A stretch of 64,000 nucleotides of DNA from Goodfellowiella coeruleoviolacea (GCF_024171785.1 NZ_JAMTCK010000004.1:496001-560000); one strand, 5' to 3'. Counted from the stretch's first letter, positions 39,218 to 48,869 are shown. Program-made: numbers and translations. The notes: generated by a model from the letters alone, not told the origin.

Positions 39218-39305
39218 GTAACAAGGCAGTGGGACCACGGCCAGGGGGCCGCCGGGGCACTGGGGGCCGGGCGGTGTGGGGCCGAGGTGACGGGGGCCTT
39301 GTTAC
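39218..39305. ncRNA. Candidate structured RNA or cruciform element
   Basis: GTAACAAGGC (39218-39227) and GCCTTGTTAC (39296-39305) are perfect complements enclosing 68 bases. An inner stem is possible between CAGTG (39227-39231) and CACTG (39257-39261). No protein frame is convincing here. It might be a small RNA or long-loop terminator; it does not carry the SRP RNA hairpin features despite the nearby ffh. Confidence 0.35.
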
Positions 39306-39449
39306 CGCGCGAGCTGTCCGGGGCGGCCCAGTGAGGGGTTGGGCCGCCTCAGGCGGCGCATCGGCCAGCCGGCCAGGACCGCGCTCACCCCGGGTTTTCC
39401 CAGTGCGACCGCCCGAAACGCCCGGAAGATCACGTACGGTGGTGGGGAT

Positions 39450-40208
39450 ATGGACCCGCCCAGGTATTCGCCGCCCAGCACTGGCCCGGCCGGCCACGAC
39501 ACCGGCGCCGCCGACGCGGCCGGCCGCGACACCGGCCCCGCCACCCCGGTGACCGGCTCCGCCAGCCCGGTGACCGGCCCCGACGCCGGCGCGACCAGCC
39601 CCGACGGCCAGCCGGCCAGGCGGGTTGGCCAGGAGACGCGCGGCGGGCAGCCCGAGCCGCTCACCATCCCGGTCCAGCCGCGCTCGCTCGTGGTGCTGGC
39701 CGGGTTACCTGGCGCGGGCAAGAGCACCCTGCTCGCCCGGCTGCACGTGGCCGGCGCCCCGGCCACCGTCCTCGACTCCGACCAGGTGCGCACCGTGCTG
39801 CGCGCGGCCCTGCCGGCGTGGGTGCCCTACCGCTGGTACCGGCCGCTGGTGCACCTGGCCCACCGGGCGCGCATCCTGGGCCACGCCCTGACCGCGCCCG
39901 GCCTGCTGGTGGTGCACGAGCCGTCCACCCGGTCCACCACCAGGGGCGCGCTGGTCGCGGTGGGCCTGCTCACCGGCCGGTCCCGGCACCTGCTGTGGCT
40001 GCACGCCAGTCCGGCCGAGGCGCTGGCCGGGCAGCGCGACCGGGGCCGGCTGATCCGCCCCGGCGCGTTCCTCCGGCACGTCCGGCGGGCGCGGGCCGTG
40101 CGCGAGCGGTGCCTTGCCGGCCGGCCACCCCGCGGCTGGACCGGGTTCCGCCTGCTCGACCGCGCGGCCACGGCCGCCGGTGTCAGGCTGTCGGTCACCT
40201 TCCGCTGA
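39450..40208 (+). CDS. P-loop ATPase/kinase-like protein
   Basis: A 252-residue protein. The N-terminal ~65 residues are disordered Pro/Ala/Thr/Gly-rich. The core begins RSLVVLAGLPGAGKSTLLARL (Walker A GLPGAGKST), then ATVLDSDQVRTVLR, similar to the zeta-toxin/AAA_33-type kinase group that phosphorylates small substrates or acts in repair. Later segments HEPSTRSTTRGALVAVGLL and LLWLHASPAEALAGQRDRG fit a lid region. Substrate unknown. The ATG at 39450 follows GGTGGTGGGG. It precedes ffh by 87 bases. Confidence 0.82.
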   Translation: MDPPRYSPPSTGPAGHDTGAADAAGRDTGPATPVTGSASPVTGPDAGATSPDGQPARRVGQETRGGQPEPLTIPVQPRSLVVLAGLPGAGKSTLLARLHVAGAPATVLDSDQVRTVLRAALPAWVPYRWYRPLVHLAHRARILGHALTAPGLLVVHEPSTRSTTRGALVAVGLLTGRSRHLLWLHASPAEALAGQRDRGRLIRPGAFLRHVRRARAVRERCLAGRPPRGWTGFRLLDRAATAAGVRLSVTFR

Positions 40209-40295
40209 ATGTCCGGCTACCCTCGTCAGGTGTGGCCGCGCAGTCCACCCGCGCGGCCGTTGTTCCACCAACGACATGCGAGGTCTGGCGGCACC

Positions 40296-41855
40296 GTGTT
40301 CGACACCCTTTCCGACCGGCTCACCTCGGTTCTGCAGAACCTGCGGGGCAAGGGCCGGCTCTCCGACGCCGACATCGACGCGACCTGCCGCGAGATCCGG
40401 ATCGCGTTGCTGGAGGCCGACGTCGCCCTGCCCGTGGTCAGGGCCTTCATCGCGGGCGTCAAGCAGCGAGCCAAGGGCGCCGAGGTCTCCCAGGCGCTCA
40501 ACCCGGCCCAACAGGTCGTGAAGATCGTCAACGAGGAGCTGATCGGCATCCTCGGCGGCGAGACCAGGCGGCTGAACCTGGCCAAGAACCCGCCCACCGT
40601 GATCATGCTGGCCGGTCTGCAGGGTGCCGGTAAGACCACGCTGGCCGGCAAGCTGGCCAAGTGGCTGCGCGGCCAGGGGCACGCGCCCCTGCTGGTCGCC
40701 TGCGACCTGCAGCGCCCCAACGCGGTGACCCAGCTGCAGGTGGTCGGCCAGCGGGCCGGCGTCGCGGTGTTCGCGCCCGAGCCGGGCAACGGCGTCGGCG
40801 ACCCGGTCGACGTGGCCAGGCGCGGCATCGACGAGGCCAGGCGCGCCCAGCACGACGTGGTCGTGGTGGACACCGCCGGCCGGCTGGGCATCGACGAGGA
40901 GATGATGCGCCAGGCCGCGGACATCCGGCAGGCCGTGCAGCCCGACGAGGTGCTGTTCGTGGTCGACGCGATGATCGGCCAGGACGCGGTCACCACGGCC
41001 GAGGCGTTCCGCGACGGCGTCGGCTTCACCGGCGTGGTGCTGACCAAGCTCGACGGTGACGCCCGCGGTGGTGCCGCGCTGAGCGTGCGCCAGGTCACCG
41101 GCCAACCGATCATGTTCGCCTCCAACGGGGAGAAGCTGGAGGACTTCGACGTCTTCCACCCCGACCGGATGGCCAGCCGGATCCTGGGCATGGGCGACGT
41201 GCTCACCCTGATCGAGCAGGCCGAGCAGGCCTTCGACGCCGAGCAGGCCGAGCAGGCCGCGCAGAAGATCGGCTCGGGCCAGCTCACCCTGGAGGACTTC
41301 CTCGAACAGATGCTGGCCATCCGCAAGATGGGCCCGATCGCCAACCTGCTGGGCATGCTGCCGGGCGCCGGCCAGATGAAGGAGGCCATGGCCCAGGTCG
41401 ACGAGAAGCACCTGGACCGGCTGCAGGCGATCATCCGAGGCATGACCCCGGCCGAGCGGGCCGACCCCAAGATGATCAACGCCTCCCGGCGGCTGCGCAT
41501 CGCCAAGGGCTCCGGCGTGCAGGTCAGTGAGGTCAACGACCTGGTCAACCGGTTCTTCGAGGCCCGCAAGATGATGTCGCAGATGGCCGGCCGGTTCGGG
41601 CTGCCAGGCGCGGGCCGCGGGGGCAGCAAGAGCCGCAAGGGCAAGAAGGGCAAGAAGGGCAGCAAGGGGCGCGGCCCCACCCCGCCCAAGGTGCGCGGCG
41701 GCTTCCCCGGGCTGCCCGCCGGCATGCCCGGTGGCCTGCCCGACCTGTCCGGCATGCCGCCCGGCCTGAACGAACTCCCGCCCGGCCTGGCCGGGCTGGA
41801 CCAGCTGCCCCCCGGGTTCGACCCGTCCAAGCTGAAGTTCGGCAAGAAGAAGTGA
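40296..41855 (+). CDS. ffh: Signal recognition particle protein Ffh
   Basis: A 519-residue SRP54 GTPase that binds signal sequences and SRP RNA and targets nascent membrane proteins to FtsY. N domain FDTLSDRLTSVLQNLRGKG; G1 GLQGAGKTTLAGKLA; G3 VVVDTAGRLG; G4 LTKLDGDARGG; M domain with LEDFLEQMLAIRKMGPIANL. The C-terminal ~75 residues are an actinobacterial Lys/Gly/Pro/Met-rich tail (SRKGKKGKKG). The GTG at 40296 gives the family N-terminus. Confidence 0.98.
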   Translation: MFDTLSDRLTSVLQNLRGKGRLSDADIDATCREIRIALLEADVALPVVRAFIAGVKQRAKGAEVSQALNPAQQVVKIVNEELIGILGGETRRLNLAKNPPTVIMLAGLQGAGKTTLAGKLAKWLRGQGHAPLLVACDLQRPNAVTQLQVVGQRAGVAVFAPEPGNGVGDPVDVARRGIDEARRAQHDVVVVDTAGRLGIDEEMMRQAADIRQAVQPDEVLFVVDAMIGQDAVTTAEAFRDGVGFTGVVLTKLDGDARGGAALSVRQVTGQPIMFASNGEKLEDFDVFHPDRMASRILGMGDVLTLIEQAEQAFDAEQAEQAAQKIGSGQLTLEDFLEQMLAIRKMGPIANLLGMLPGAGQMKEAMAQVDEKHLDRLQAIIRGMTPAERADPKMINASRRLRIAKGSGVQVSEVNDLVNRFFEARKMMSQMAGRFGLPGAGRGGSKSRKGKKGKKGSKGRGPTPPKVRGGFPGLPAGMPGGLPDLSGMPPGLNELPPGLAGLDQLPPGFDPSKLKFGKKK

Positions 41856-41865
41856 CCCGCCAGCC

Positions 41866-42945
41866 ATGACCGGAATGCACCTGCGTGGGGTCGTCCTGCC
41901 CGAGCAGGCCCCGCGCGACCTGTGGGTGGTCAACGGGCGGATCCGCACCGAGCCGGTGCCCGGCGCGCAGACCGTGGTCGACGGGGGCTTCCTGGTCCCC
42001 GGCCTGGTCGACGCGCACTGCCACCTCGGCATCGGCCCGAACGGCCCGGTCGACCTCGACGAGGCGGCCGTGCAGGCGCGGACCGACCGCGACGCGGGCA
42101 CGCTGCTGATCCGCGACTGCGGCGTGCCCATCGACAACCGGCCCCTGCAGGAGCGCCTGGACCTGCCCCGGATCATCCGGGCCGGCCAGCACCTGACCCG
42201 CCCCAAGCGGTACCTGCCGCACCTGGGCGTCGAGCTGGACGACCCGGAGCTGCTGCCGCAGGCCGTGGCCGAACAGGCCGCCAACGGCGACGGCTGGGTC
42301 AAGCTCGTCGGCGACTGGATCGACCGGTCCGTCGGCGACCTGGCGCCGCTGTGGCCGGACGAGGTGCTGGCCAAGGCCATCGCCGTGGCCCACGAGAACA
42401 ACGCCAGGGTCACCGCGCACGTGTTCGGCGAGGACGCCATCCCCGGGCTGCTCGCCGCGGGCATCGACTGCATCGAGCACGGCACCGGCCTGACCGACGA
42501 CACCATCAACGCCATGGCCGCGGCCGGCACCGCGCTGGTGCCCACCCTGATCAACATCGAGAACTTCCCGTCCTTCGTGGCCGCGGCCACCAGGTATCCC
42601 ACGTACGCCGCGCACATGCGCGCGCTCTACGAGCAGGCGCCGGCCCGGATCGGCGCGGCCATCGAGGCCGGCGTGCCGGTCTACGCGGGCACCGACGCGG
42701 GCGGTGGCGTCGCCCACGGCCGGCTGCCCGACGAGGTGGCCGCGCTGCACCGGGTGGGCATGAGCACCGAGCAGGCCATCGGCGCCGCCTCCTGGGCCGC
42801 CCGCGACTGGCTCGGCTACCCGGGGCTGCGCGACGGCGCCCCCGCCGACGTGGTGGTGTACGCGGCGGACCCGCGCACCGACCTCGCTATCCTCAACGCA
42901 CCCGAGTTGATCATGCTGCGCGGCCGGATCATCCCCAGGTCGTAG
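41866..42945 (+). CDS. Amidohydrolase-superfamily protein
   Basis: A 359-residue metal-dependent amidohydrolase. Metal-site motifs: GLVDAHCHLGIG, a lysine in GWVKLVGDWID that may bridge metals, the histidine in VTAHVFGE, IEHGTGL, and the Asp in VYAGTDAGGG. It lies between ffh and the CPBP protease genes, a neighbourhood conserved in Pseudonocardiales. Its substrate is unknown; related enzymes include prolidase-like and imidazolonepropionase-like hydrolases. It starts 10 bases after ffh and is probably cotranscribed. Confidence 0.88.
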   Translation: MTGMHLRGVVLPEQAPRDLWVVNGRIRTEPVPGAQTVVDGGFLVPGLVDAHCHLGIGPNGPVDLDEAAVQARTDRDAGTLLIRDCGVPIDNRPLQERLDLPRIIRAGQHLTRPKRYLPHLGVELDDPELLPQAVAEQAANGDGWVKLVGDWIDRSVGDLAPLWPDEVLAKAIAVAHENNARVTAHVFGEDAIPGLLAAGIDCIEHGTGLTDDTINAMAAAGTALVPTLINIENFPSFVAAATRYPTYAAHMRALYEQAPARIGAAIEAGVPVYAGTDAGGGVAHGRLPDEVAALHRVGMSTEQAIGAASWAARDWLGYPGLRDGAPADVVVYAADPRTDLAILNAPELIMLRGRIIPRS

Positions 42946-43096
42946 CGCGCCCCGGCCGCTCAACCGCCGCACCGCCCTGGCCGCGACCGGCCCGGGCGGG
43001 CCCGCGCGCGGGAACCCGCAGTGATGCGGCGTGCACTCGTCGTGGCCAACGCGCCCGGGGGGCGCTAGCGTCGCAGCAGAGGGAAGAGGAGTGCGG

Positions 43097-43867
43097 GTGG
43101 ACCACGAGCCGCGACCGGGCGAGCCGGCCCAGCCCAGCCCGTCACCGGGCCTGGTCACTGGGTCGGCCCAGGCCGCGCACTGGGGTTTTCTCGGCTTCTT
43201 CGTCGGACTCGGCGGCTACCACCTGCTCACCCTGGTGCTCACCGCGGTGCTGTCCGGCCGGCTCAGCGGCTTCGACGCGGCCGAGCCGCCCGCGCTCGGC
43301 CCGCTGCTGCTGCTGGCCTTCCTGCCCAACGTGCTGCTCGGCCTGGGACCCGCGGTGCTGTCCTGGTGGCGGGGCCGGGGGCCGCGCCGCGACTTCGGCG
43401 TGCTGCCGAACTGGCGGGACATCCGGGTCGGCCTGGCCAGCGGTGGGTTCTCCCTGCTGGCCGCGTGGGCACTGGGCGTGGTGCTGTTCCAGGTCCACGG
43501 CGGTTCGACCAGGGAGAGCACCCCGCTGGACAGCCTGAGCGCACTGGCCGACGAGCAGACCGTCTGGCTCGCCGCCGCCGCGCTGTTCCTGCTGCTGGGT
43601 GCGCCGCTGACCGAGGAGCTGCTGGTGCGCGGCGCGCTGTGGGGGGCGCTGGAGCACTACCGGATACCGCGCTCGGTCGTCCTCGCGCTCACGTCCCTGA
43701 TCTTCGCGTTCCTGCATGAGGAGTCATGGCGCACGCTGAGTCTGTTCGCACAGGGCATCGCCATCGGGTGGGCCAGGATGGTCACCGGGCGGATCGGCGC
43801 GAGCATCGTCGCGCACGCGGCCAACAACCTGGTGCCGGCACTGGATGTGTACCTGTCCGGCGGATGA
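43097..43867 (+). CDS. CPBP intramembrane metalloprotease 1
   Basis: A 256-residue multi-pass protein of the CAAX protease/bacteriocin-processing (Abi) family. Motif 1 is LTEELLVRGALWG, containing the EExxxR catalytic glutamates; motif 2 is FAFLHE; motif 3 is SIVAHAANN. These proteases cleave within membranes or confer self-immunity. The GTG at 43097 is six bases after AAGAGGA. Paralogous to the next gene. Confidence 0.9.
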   Translation: MDHEPRPGEPAQPSPSPGLVTGSAQAAHWGFLGFFVGLGGYHLLTLVLTAVLSGRLSGFDAAEPPALGPLLLLAFLPNVLLGLGPAVLSWWRGRGPRRDFGVLPNWRDIRVGLASGGFSLLAAWALGVVLFQVHGGSTRESTPLDSLSALADEQTVWLAAAALFLLLGAPLTEELLVRGALWGALEHYRIPRSVVLALTSLIFAFLHEESWRTLSLFAQGIAIGWARMVTGRIGASIVAHAANNLVPALDVYLSGG

Positions 43868-44229
43868 GCGGCCGCCACCCGTTCCGGCGGCCGGCGTTCC
43901 GGGGGACCGGCTCGGGGTTGGCGATACCTCCAGGAGGGTAAGCGACCAGCGAGTCGGCGCCGTCGGGCACCGGGCCAGCCGGGACCGGACCGGCGGGGCG
44001 GCGGCGGGACAGCCGGGTGCTGGGAGCGGCTGGCCGACCCGCCACCGGACGATTCCACGTGGATGGGTCCTGGCCGCGGACCGCCGGCTAGTCTCGGCCC
44101 CGCGGCTGTCGCACCGGGCGGGCCCGGCCACAGATGACGACGATCCCGCGATGGTGGTGTCCCATCCGGACCCACGACCCCAGCCCGTGGCACCGAAGGC
44201 CACGCACGATCGGCGCAACGGAGGCACCC
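43868..44229. other. Gap between the two CPBP protease genes
   Basis: About 360 bases. I see no convincing gene and no strong perfect hairpin. A GATGACGACGATCCCGCG stretch near 44133 begins an alternative in-frame extension of the following gene, but the strong ribosome site at 44221 argues against using it. Confidence 0.5.
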
Positions 44230-45063
44230 GTGAACCCCAGCCACGCACCGGAGCCCGCCGGGGAGACACCCAGCCTGGGGGCTGCCAGGCAGAGCACCGA
44301 CGGCGTCGCCTCGGCCCCGCCACCGCCGCCGGCGCGTCCCTCGGGCGTGCCCGCCACCGGTGACACCCCGGCACACCGCTGGGGATTCGGGGCGTTCCTG
44401 CTGGTCGAGCTGGTGTTCCTGATCTCGTCGGTACTGGTGGTGATGCCCTTCGACCGGACCGCGACGGGCCGGCTGCCCCCGGTCGGCGTGCTGGTCAGCG
44501 TGGCCGCGCCCACCCTGCTGGCCACGCTGGTGGCGCTGCTGGCCACGGTGGTGCGCGGCAACGGCCCGCTCAAGGACCTGAAGCTGGCGTGGAACTGGAC
44601 CGACGTCCGGCTGGGCATCGGCATCGGCGCGATCGGCCTGGTGGTCACCGTGATCGCGTCGAACCTCTGGTCGAGGTGGGTCGGCGGGGACAACGCCAAC
44701 TCCGCGGTCGGCTCGCTGCTGGACGGGCTGGAGCTGTCCCCGCTGCTGGCCGTGCTGATCTTCCTGCACCTGTGGCTGGTCGCGCCGCTGTGCGAGGAGA
44801 TCATCTACCGGGGGCTGCTGTGGGGCGCGATGGAGCGGCTGCGCTGGAGCAGGTGGACGGCGTTCGTGCTGAGCACCGCGATCTTCGCCGCCGCCCACCT
44901 CGAACCGGACCGCACCCCGCTGCTGCTGGTGATCGCGATCCCGATCGGGCTGGCCAGGCTGCTGTCCGGCCGGCTGCTCGCCAGCATCGTCGTGCACCAG
45001 CTGAACAACCTGATGGGCGCGCTCGGCATCCTGCTCACCGCGCTGGGCGCCATGCCCATGTGA
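44230..45063 (+). CDS. CPBP intramembrane metalloprotease 2
   Basis: A 277-residue paralogue of the preceding protein with a Pro-rich N-terminal ~50 residues. Motifs: CEEIIYRGLLWGAMERLRW (EExxxR), FAAAHLEPD and IVVHQLNNLMG. The GTG at 44230 follows GGAGGC. The two tandem CPBP genes probably arose by duplication and diverged. Substrates unknown. Confidence 0.9.
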   Translation: MNPSHAPEPAGETPSLGAARQSTDGVASAPPPPPARPSGVPATGDTPAHRWGFGAFLLVELVFLISSVLVVMPFDRTATGRLPPVGVLVSVAAPTLLATLVALLATVVRGNGPLKDLKLAWNWTDVRLGIGIGAIGLVVTVIASNLWSRWVGGDNANSAVGSLLDGLELSPLLAVLIFLHLWLVAPLCEEIIYRGLLWGAMERLRWSRWTAFVLSTAIFAAAHLEPDRTPLLLVIAIPIGLARLLSGRLLASIVVHQLNNLMGALGILLTALGAMPM

Positions 45064-45292
45064 GGAGCCTCCCGATCGGGTGAACACCCTGGTCAGGCCC
45101 CCGGCACGGGTGGTTTCGCCCCGGGCGGTTCGTGCTGGTTCCCGGCATCTGGCAAAATGGGTGGCTGTCCGCCTTGGCCGGACCCTCTCACCGTGCCGTG
45201 GCAGCAATGACCTTTGGGCGCCGTGACCCGTCCCCACTCGGGTTTCGTGCGCTCGACTCTGAGCAACGAGAGCCTGAGGAGCATTCCCACCC

Positions 45293-45757
45293 GTGGCCGT
45301 CAAGATCAAGCTGCAGCGGCTTGGCAAGATTCGTCAGCCGTTCTACCGCATCGTCGTCGCCGACTCCCGCACCCGCCGTAGCGGCAAGGCCATCGAGACC
45401 ATCGGCAAGTACAACCCGATGACCGAGCCGAGCCTGATCGAGGTCGACTCCGACCGCGCCCAGTACTGGCTCGGGGTCGGCGCCCAGCCCACCGACGCGG
45501 TCCAGCACCTGTTCGAGGTGACCGGCGACTGGCAGAAGTTCAAGGGCCTGCCGGGCACCGAGGGCACCGTGCGGCACGCCGAGCCCAAGCCGGACAAGAA
45601 GGCCCTGTTCGAGGCCGCGCTGGCGGCGGCGAACGAGGAGCCGATGGCCGAGGCCACCACCCCCAAGAAGAAGGGTGGCAAGAAGGCCGAGGCCAAGGAC
45701 GAGGGCGGCGACAAGGCCGAGGCCAAGGCCGAGAAGGCTGAGGACGGCCAAGCGTGA
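45293..45757 (+). CDS. rpsP: Ribosomal protein bS16
   Basis: A 154-residue small-subunit protein. It starts [20 protein letters not shown] and has [20 protein letters not shown]. The conserved core is about 85 residues; the remaining ~65 are an acidic/lysine-rich actinobacterial extension ([15 protein letters not shown]). GTG start; the stop overlaps khpA as GTGA. First gene of the rpsP-khpA-rimM-trmD operon. Confidence 0.98.
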   Translation: MAVKIKLQRLGKIRQPFYRIVVADSRTRRSGKAIETIGKYNPMTEPSLIEVDSDRAQYWLGVGAQPTDAVQHLFEVTGDWQKFKGLPGTEGTVRHAEPKPDKKALFEAALAAANEEPMAEATTPKKKGGKKAEAKDEGGDKAEAKAEKAEDGQA

Positions 45758-45993
45758 GTGTGCTCGCGGACGCACTGGAGCACCTCGTCCGCGGCATTGT
45801 CGACCACCCGGACGACGTGCGGGTCAGCCTGGTGACCACGCGCCGGGGGCGCACGCTCGAAGTGCACGTGCACCCGGACGACCTCGGCAAGGTGATCGGC
45901 CGGGGCGGTCGGACCGCCACCGCCCTGCGCACCGTGATGACCGGTATCGGTGGTCGCGGTGTGCGGGTGGACGTGGTCGACACCGATCGTTGA
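45754..45993 (+). CDS. khpA: KH-domain RNA-binding protein KhpA
   Basis: A 79-residue KH-domain protein. The GxxG loop is in [19 protein letters not shown]. KhpA works with KhpB/Jag as a global RNA chaperone affecting cell elongation and division. It lies in the conserved slot between rpsP and rimM and overlaps rpsP by four bases. Confidence 0.96.
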   Translation: MSVLADALEHLVRGIVDHPDDVRVSLVTTRRGRTLEVHVHPDDLGKVIGRGGRTATALRTVMTGIGGRGVRVDVVDTDR

Positions 45994-46006
45994 GCGTCTG
46001 AGCGAC

Positions 46007-46555
46007 ATGGACGTGGTTGTCGGCCGGGTGGCCAAGGCGCACGGCGTCACCGGTGAACTCGCCGTGGACGTGCGCACGGACTCGCCCGAGGAACGGTTCG
46101 CCGTGGGATCGGTGCTGTCCGCGCGCCTGCGCGACGGCACCGTCCGCGCCCTCACCGTCGCAGCCGCCCGGCCCCACGCCGGGCGGCTGCTGGTGCGCTT
46201 CGACGAGGTGCTGACCAGGGACGTCGCCGAGACCCTCCGGGGCACCCTGCTGGTGGTGGACGCGGACAGCCTGCCGCCGCCCGAGGACCCGGACGAGTTC
46301 TACGACCACGACCTGGAGGGGCTGACCGCGGTGCTGGCGGACGGCACCCCGGTCGGCACCGTGCGCGAGGTGCTGCACGTCGCCGGCAGCGACCTGCTGG
46401 TGGTGGAGCGGCCCGAGCCGGCCGACCCGGGCGCGGCCCAGGCCGAGCCGGCCGAGCGCGAGGTGCTGGTGCCGTTCGTTCGGGACATCGTGCCCGAGGT
46501 CAACATCACGGAGGGCCGGGTCGTGCTGACCCCGCCGGAGGGCCTGCTGGACTAG
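46007..46555 (+). CDS. rimM: 16S rRNA maturation factor RimM
   Basis: A 182-residue 30S-assembly factor with the N-terminal beta-barrel ([20 protein letters not shown]) that binds uS19 and a C-terminal PRC-type barrel ([20 protein letters not shown], then [14 protein letters not shown]). The ATG at 46007 is chosen by homology to the family N-terminus; it is 13 bases after khpA. Stop TAG overlaps the trmD GTG by one base. Confidence 0.96.
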   Translation: MDVVVGRVAKAHGVTGELAVDVRTDSPEERFAVGSVLSARLRDGTVRALTVAAARPHAGRLLVRFDEVLTRDVAETLRGTLLVVDADSLPPPEDPDEFYDHDLEGLTAVLADGTPVGTVREVLHVAGSDLLVVERPEPADPGAAQAEPAEREVLVPFVRDIVPEVNITEGRVVLTPPEGLLD

Positions 46556-47307
46556 TGCGCATCGACGTCCTGACCATCTTCCCCGAGTACCTGGCGCCGC
46601 TGCGCGCCGCGCTGCTCGGCAAGGCCATCGAGCGCGGCCTGCTCGACCTCACCGTGCACGACCTGCGCGACTGGACGCACGACGTGCACCGGTCGGTGGA
46701 CGACAGCCCGTACGGGGGCGGCCCGGGCATGGTGATGAAGCCCCAGGTCTGGGGGGAGGCCCTGGACGAGGTCTGCGCCGGCGAGGTGCCGCCTAGACTG
46801 GTGGTGCCCAGCCCGGCCGGCCGGCCGTTCACCCAGGAGACCGCCAGGCAGTACGCGACCGAGTCGCGGCTGGTGTTCGCCTGCGGCCGGTACGAGGGCA
46901 TCGACCAGCGGGTCATCGACGACGCGGCCAGGCGGATGCCGGTGGACGAGGTGTCCATCGGCGACTACGTGCTGGTCGGCGGCGAGGTCGCGGTCATGGT
47001 GATGGTGGAGGCGGTGGCCAGGCTGCTGCCCGGGGTGCTGGGCAACCCCGCCTCGGCCGAGCAGGACTCCTTCTCCGACGGGCTGCTGGAGGGGCCCAGC
47101 TACACCAGGCCCGAGGTCTGGCGCGAGCTGGCCGTGCCCGAGGTGCTGCGCTCCGGCAACCACGCCGCCATCGCCCGCTGGCGTCGGGACCGGGCACTGG
47201 AACGCACCTTCCACCGCCGGCCCGACCTCCTGGCGACCCTGCCTGACCAGGCGTTGGACCGGCATGACCGGGCCGTGCTCGACCGGTTGCGCGCCGAGCA
47301 CGGATAG
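46555..47307 (+). CDS. trmD: tRNA (guanine-37-N1)-methyltransferase
   Basis: A 250-residue SPOUT-fold enzyme that uses S-adenosylmethionine to form m1G37, preventing frameshifting. It begins [15 protein letters not shown]; the catalytic Asp lies near [11 protein letters not shown] and the trefoil-knot cofactor site includes [11 protein letters not shown] and [17 protein letters not shown] start. Confidence 0.98.
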   Translation: MRIDVLTIFPEYLAPLRAALLGKAIERGLLDLTVHDLRDWTHDVHRSVDDSPYGGGPGMVMKPQVWGEALDEVCAGEVPPRLVVPSPAGRPFTQETARQYATESRLVFACGRYEGIDQRVIDDAARRMPVDEVSIGDYVLVGGEVAVMVMVEAVARLLPGVLGNPASAEQDSFSDGLLEGPSYTRPEVWRELAVPEVLRSGNHAAIARWRRDRALERTFHRRPDLLATLPDQALDRHDRAVLDRLRAEHG

Positions 47308-47501
47308 CCCCCGATTTTTGGTATCGGAAATCGGTCTGGCACACTGGACAGGTTGATACAGCCGGGTAGGTCTCCGGCGTACACCGCAAACCATCCCCAG
47401 GTTTGGTCGCGACCGCCGCCTGTCACCATGTCAGTGGTGGTGGAACGCGCCCGAAGGGGCCACAGCAAGAACACCCGATAGTGACGAGGACGGACCATCC
47501 G

Positions 47502-47861
47502 ATGAACACCCTGGACGCTCTGGACGCCCAGTCGCTGCGTTCCGACATCCCGGACTTTCGTCCGGGCGACACCCTGAAGGTCCACGTCCGCGTCATCGAG
47601 GGCTCTCGCGAGCGAGTCCAGGTGTTCCAGGGCGTGGTGATCCGTCGCCAGGGTGGCGGCATCCGCGAGACCTTCACCGTGCGCAAGGTGTCGTTCGGCG
47701 TGGGCGTGGAGCGCACCTTCCCGGTGCACACCCCGAACATCGCCAAGATCGAGGTGGCCACGCGCGGCGACGTGCGTCGGGCCAAGCTCTACTACCTGCG
47801 TGAGCTGCGCGGCAAGGCCGCCAAGATCAAGGAGAAGCGCGAAACGCCGTCGGCTTCCTGA
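47502..47861 (+). CDS. rplS: Ribosomal protein bL19
   Basis: A 119-residue large-subunit protein at the subunit interface. Conserved segments: [50 protein letters not shown] and [19 protein letters not shown]. The ATG at 47502 is the family start. The 194-base gap before it, longer than others in this operon, probably contains a separate promoter, but I could not pin it down. Confidence 0.98.
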   Translation: MNTLDALDAQSLRSDIPDFRPGDTLKVHVRVIEGSRERVQVFQGVVIRRQGGGIRETFTVRKVSFGVGVERTFPVHTPNIAKIEVATRGDVRRAKLYYLRELRGKAAKIKEKRETPSAS

Positions 47862-47894
47862 GCCGATCGCGCCCGGGTGCCGTAGCCTTCCCCC

Positions 47895-48869
47895 GTGGCC
47901 GACCCCGTACGACCTACCGCAGGTCAGGATGACGAGCCGGAGCGCCCGGACCGAGCAGCCCAGCCTCCCGAATCCACACCGGATTCGGGAGGGCTGGATG
48001 ACGCTCGCGCCGGCGCCGGTGAGCAGGCGAGGAGCGCGAAGCCCAAGAAGAAGGGCTCGTTCTGGCGCGAGCTGCCCATCCTGGTGTTGACCGCGCTGGT
48101 CCTGGCGTTCTTGATCCAGACCTTCCTCGCGCGCGTCTACGTGATCCCGTCCCAGTCGATGGAGCAGACCCTGCACGGGTGCCCGGGCTGCACCAACGAC
48201 CGGGTGCTGGTGGACAAGCTCACCTACGACTTCACCGACCCCGGCCCGGGCGACGTGGTCGTCTTCCGCGGGCCGGACAGCTGGGGACAGAACGAGTTCT
48301 ACAGCAACCGGTCGGACAACCCGGTCGTGCGGGGCATCCAGGAAGTGGCGTCCCTGGTCGGGCTGGCACCGCCGGACGAGCGCGACTTCGTCAAGCGCAT
48401 CATCGCCGTGGGCGGGCAGACCGTGCAGTGCTGCGACGAGCAGCACCGCGTGGTGGTGGACGGCAAGCCGCTGGACGAGCCCTACATCTACTGGGAGCCG
48501 GGCACCGGCCCCGAGGACATGCGCCCGTTCGGGCCGTTCACCGTGCCCGAGGGCCGGCTGTGGGTGATGGGCGACAACCGGATGGACTCGGCCGACTCCC
48601 GGGTGCAGGGCGGCGGTGGCGAGAACGGCACCGTGCCGGTGGACAACGTGATCGGCAAGGCCCGGTTCATCGTGCTGCCGCCGTCGCGCTGGCAGGGCAT
48701 CAGCGACCACAACCCCCAGGCAGTGGCCCTCGGCGCGCCCGCGTGGCAGGCCGGCCTGCCGCTGGGTGCTGGCGCGGTGGCGGCCTGGCCCACCCTGTGG
48801 CTGGGCCGGCGACTGCTGGCGCCGTGGCGGGCCCAGTTCCGCCGGCGGGCACTCGGCCGGGACAGCTGA
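47895..48869 (+). CDS. lepB: Signal peptidase I, copy 1
   Basis: A 324-residue type I signal peptidase. Disordered charged N-terminus, one transmembrane helix (LPILVLTALVLAFLIQTFLA), catalytic Ser88 in [12 protein letters not shown], Lys167 in RDFVKRIIAVGG, box E GDNRMDSADSR, and a C-terminal hydrophobic segment suggesting a second membrane helix. It cleaves Sec/Tat signal peptides outside the membrane. Two cysteines (GCPGC) follow the active-site Ser and also occur in copy 2. Confidence 0.96.
   Translation: MADPVRPTAGQDDEPERPDRAAQPPESTPDSGGLDDARAGAGEQARSAKPKKKGSFWRELPILVLTALVLAFLIQTFLARVYVIPSQSMEQTLHGCPGCTNDRVLVDKLTYDFTDPGPGDVVVFRGPDSWGQNEFYSNRSDNPVVRGIQEVASLVGLAPPDERDFVKRIIAVGGQTVQCCDEQHRVVVDGKPLDEPYIYWEPGTGPEDMRPFGPFTVPEGRLWVMGDNRMDSADSRVQGGGGENGTVPVDNVIGKARFIVLPPSRWQGISDHNPQAVALGAPAWQAGLPLGAGAVAAWPTLWLGRRLLAPWRAQFRRRALGRDS
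47961..47996. terminator. Strong hairpin inside the 5' end of lepB copy 1
   Basis: CCTCCCGAATCC and GGATTCGGGAGG pair over 12 bases with a 5-base loop, extended by CAG/CTG across a one-base bulge. It lies 100 bases after rplS but within lepB codons 23-34, so it may be an attenuator that partly terminates ribosomal-operon transcripts. Confidence 0.5.

Noticed and set aside
39071-39330. SRP RNA (4.5S) near ffh
   Set aside because: The conserved SRP hairpin with its GGAA-type loop and internal bulges is not present.
39705-42617. Long minus-strand open frame opposite ffh and the amidohydrolase
   Set aside because: It is a GC-codon shadow of two well-conserved plus-strand genes and contains no recognisable domain.
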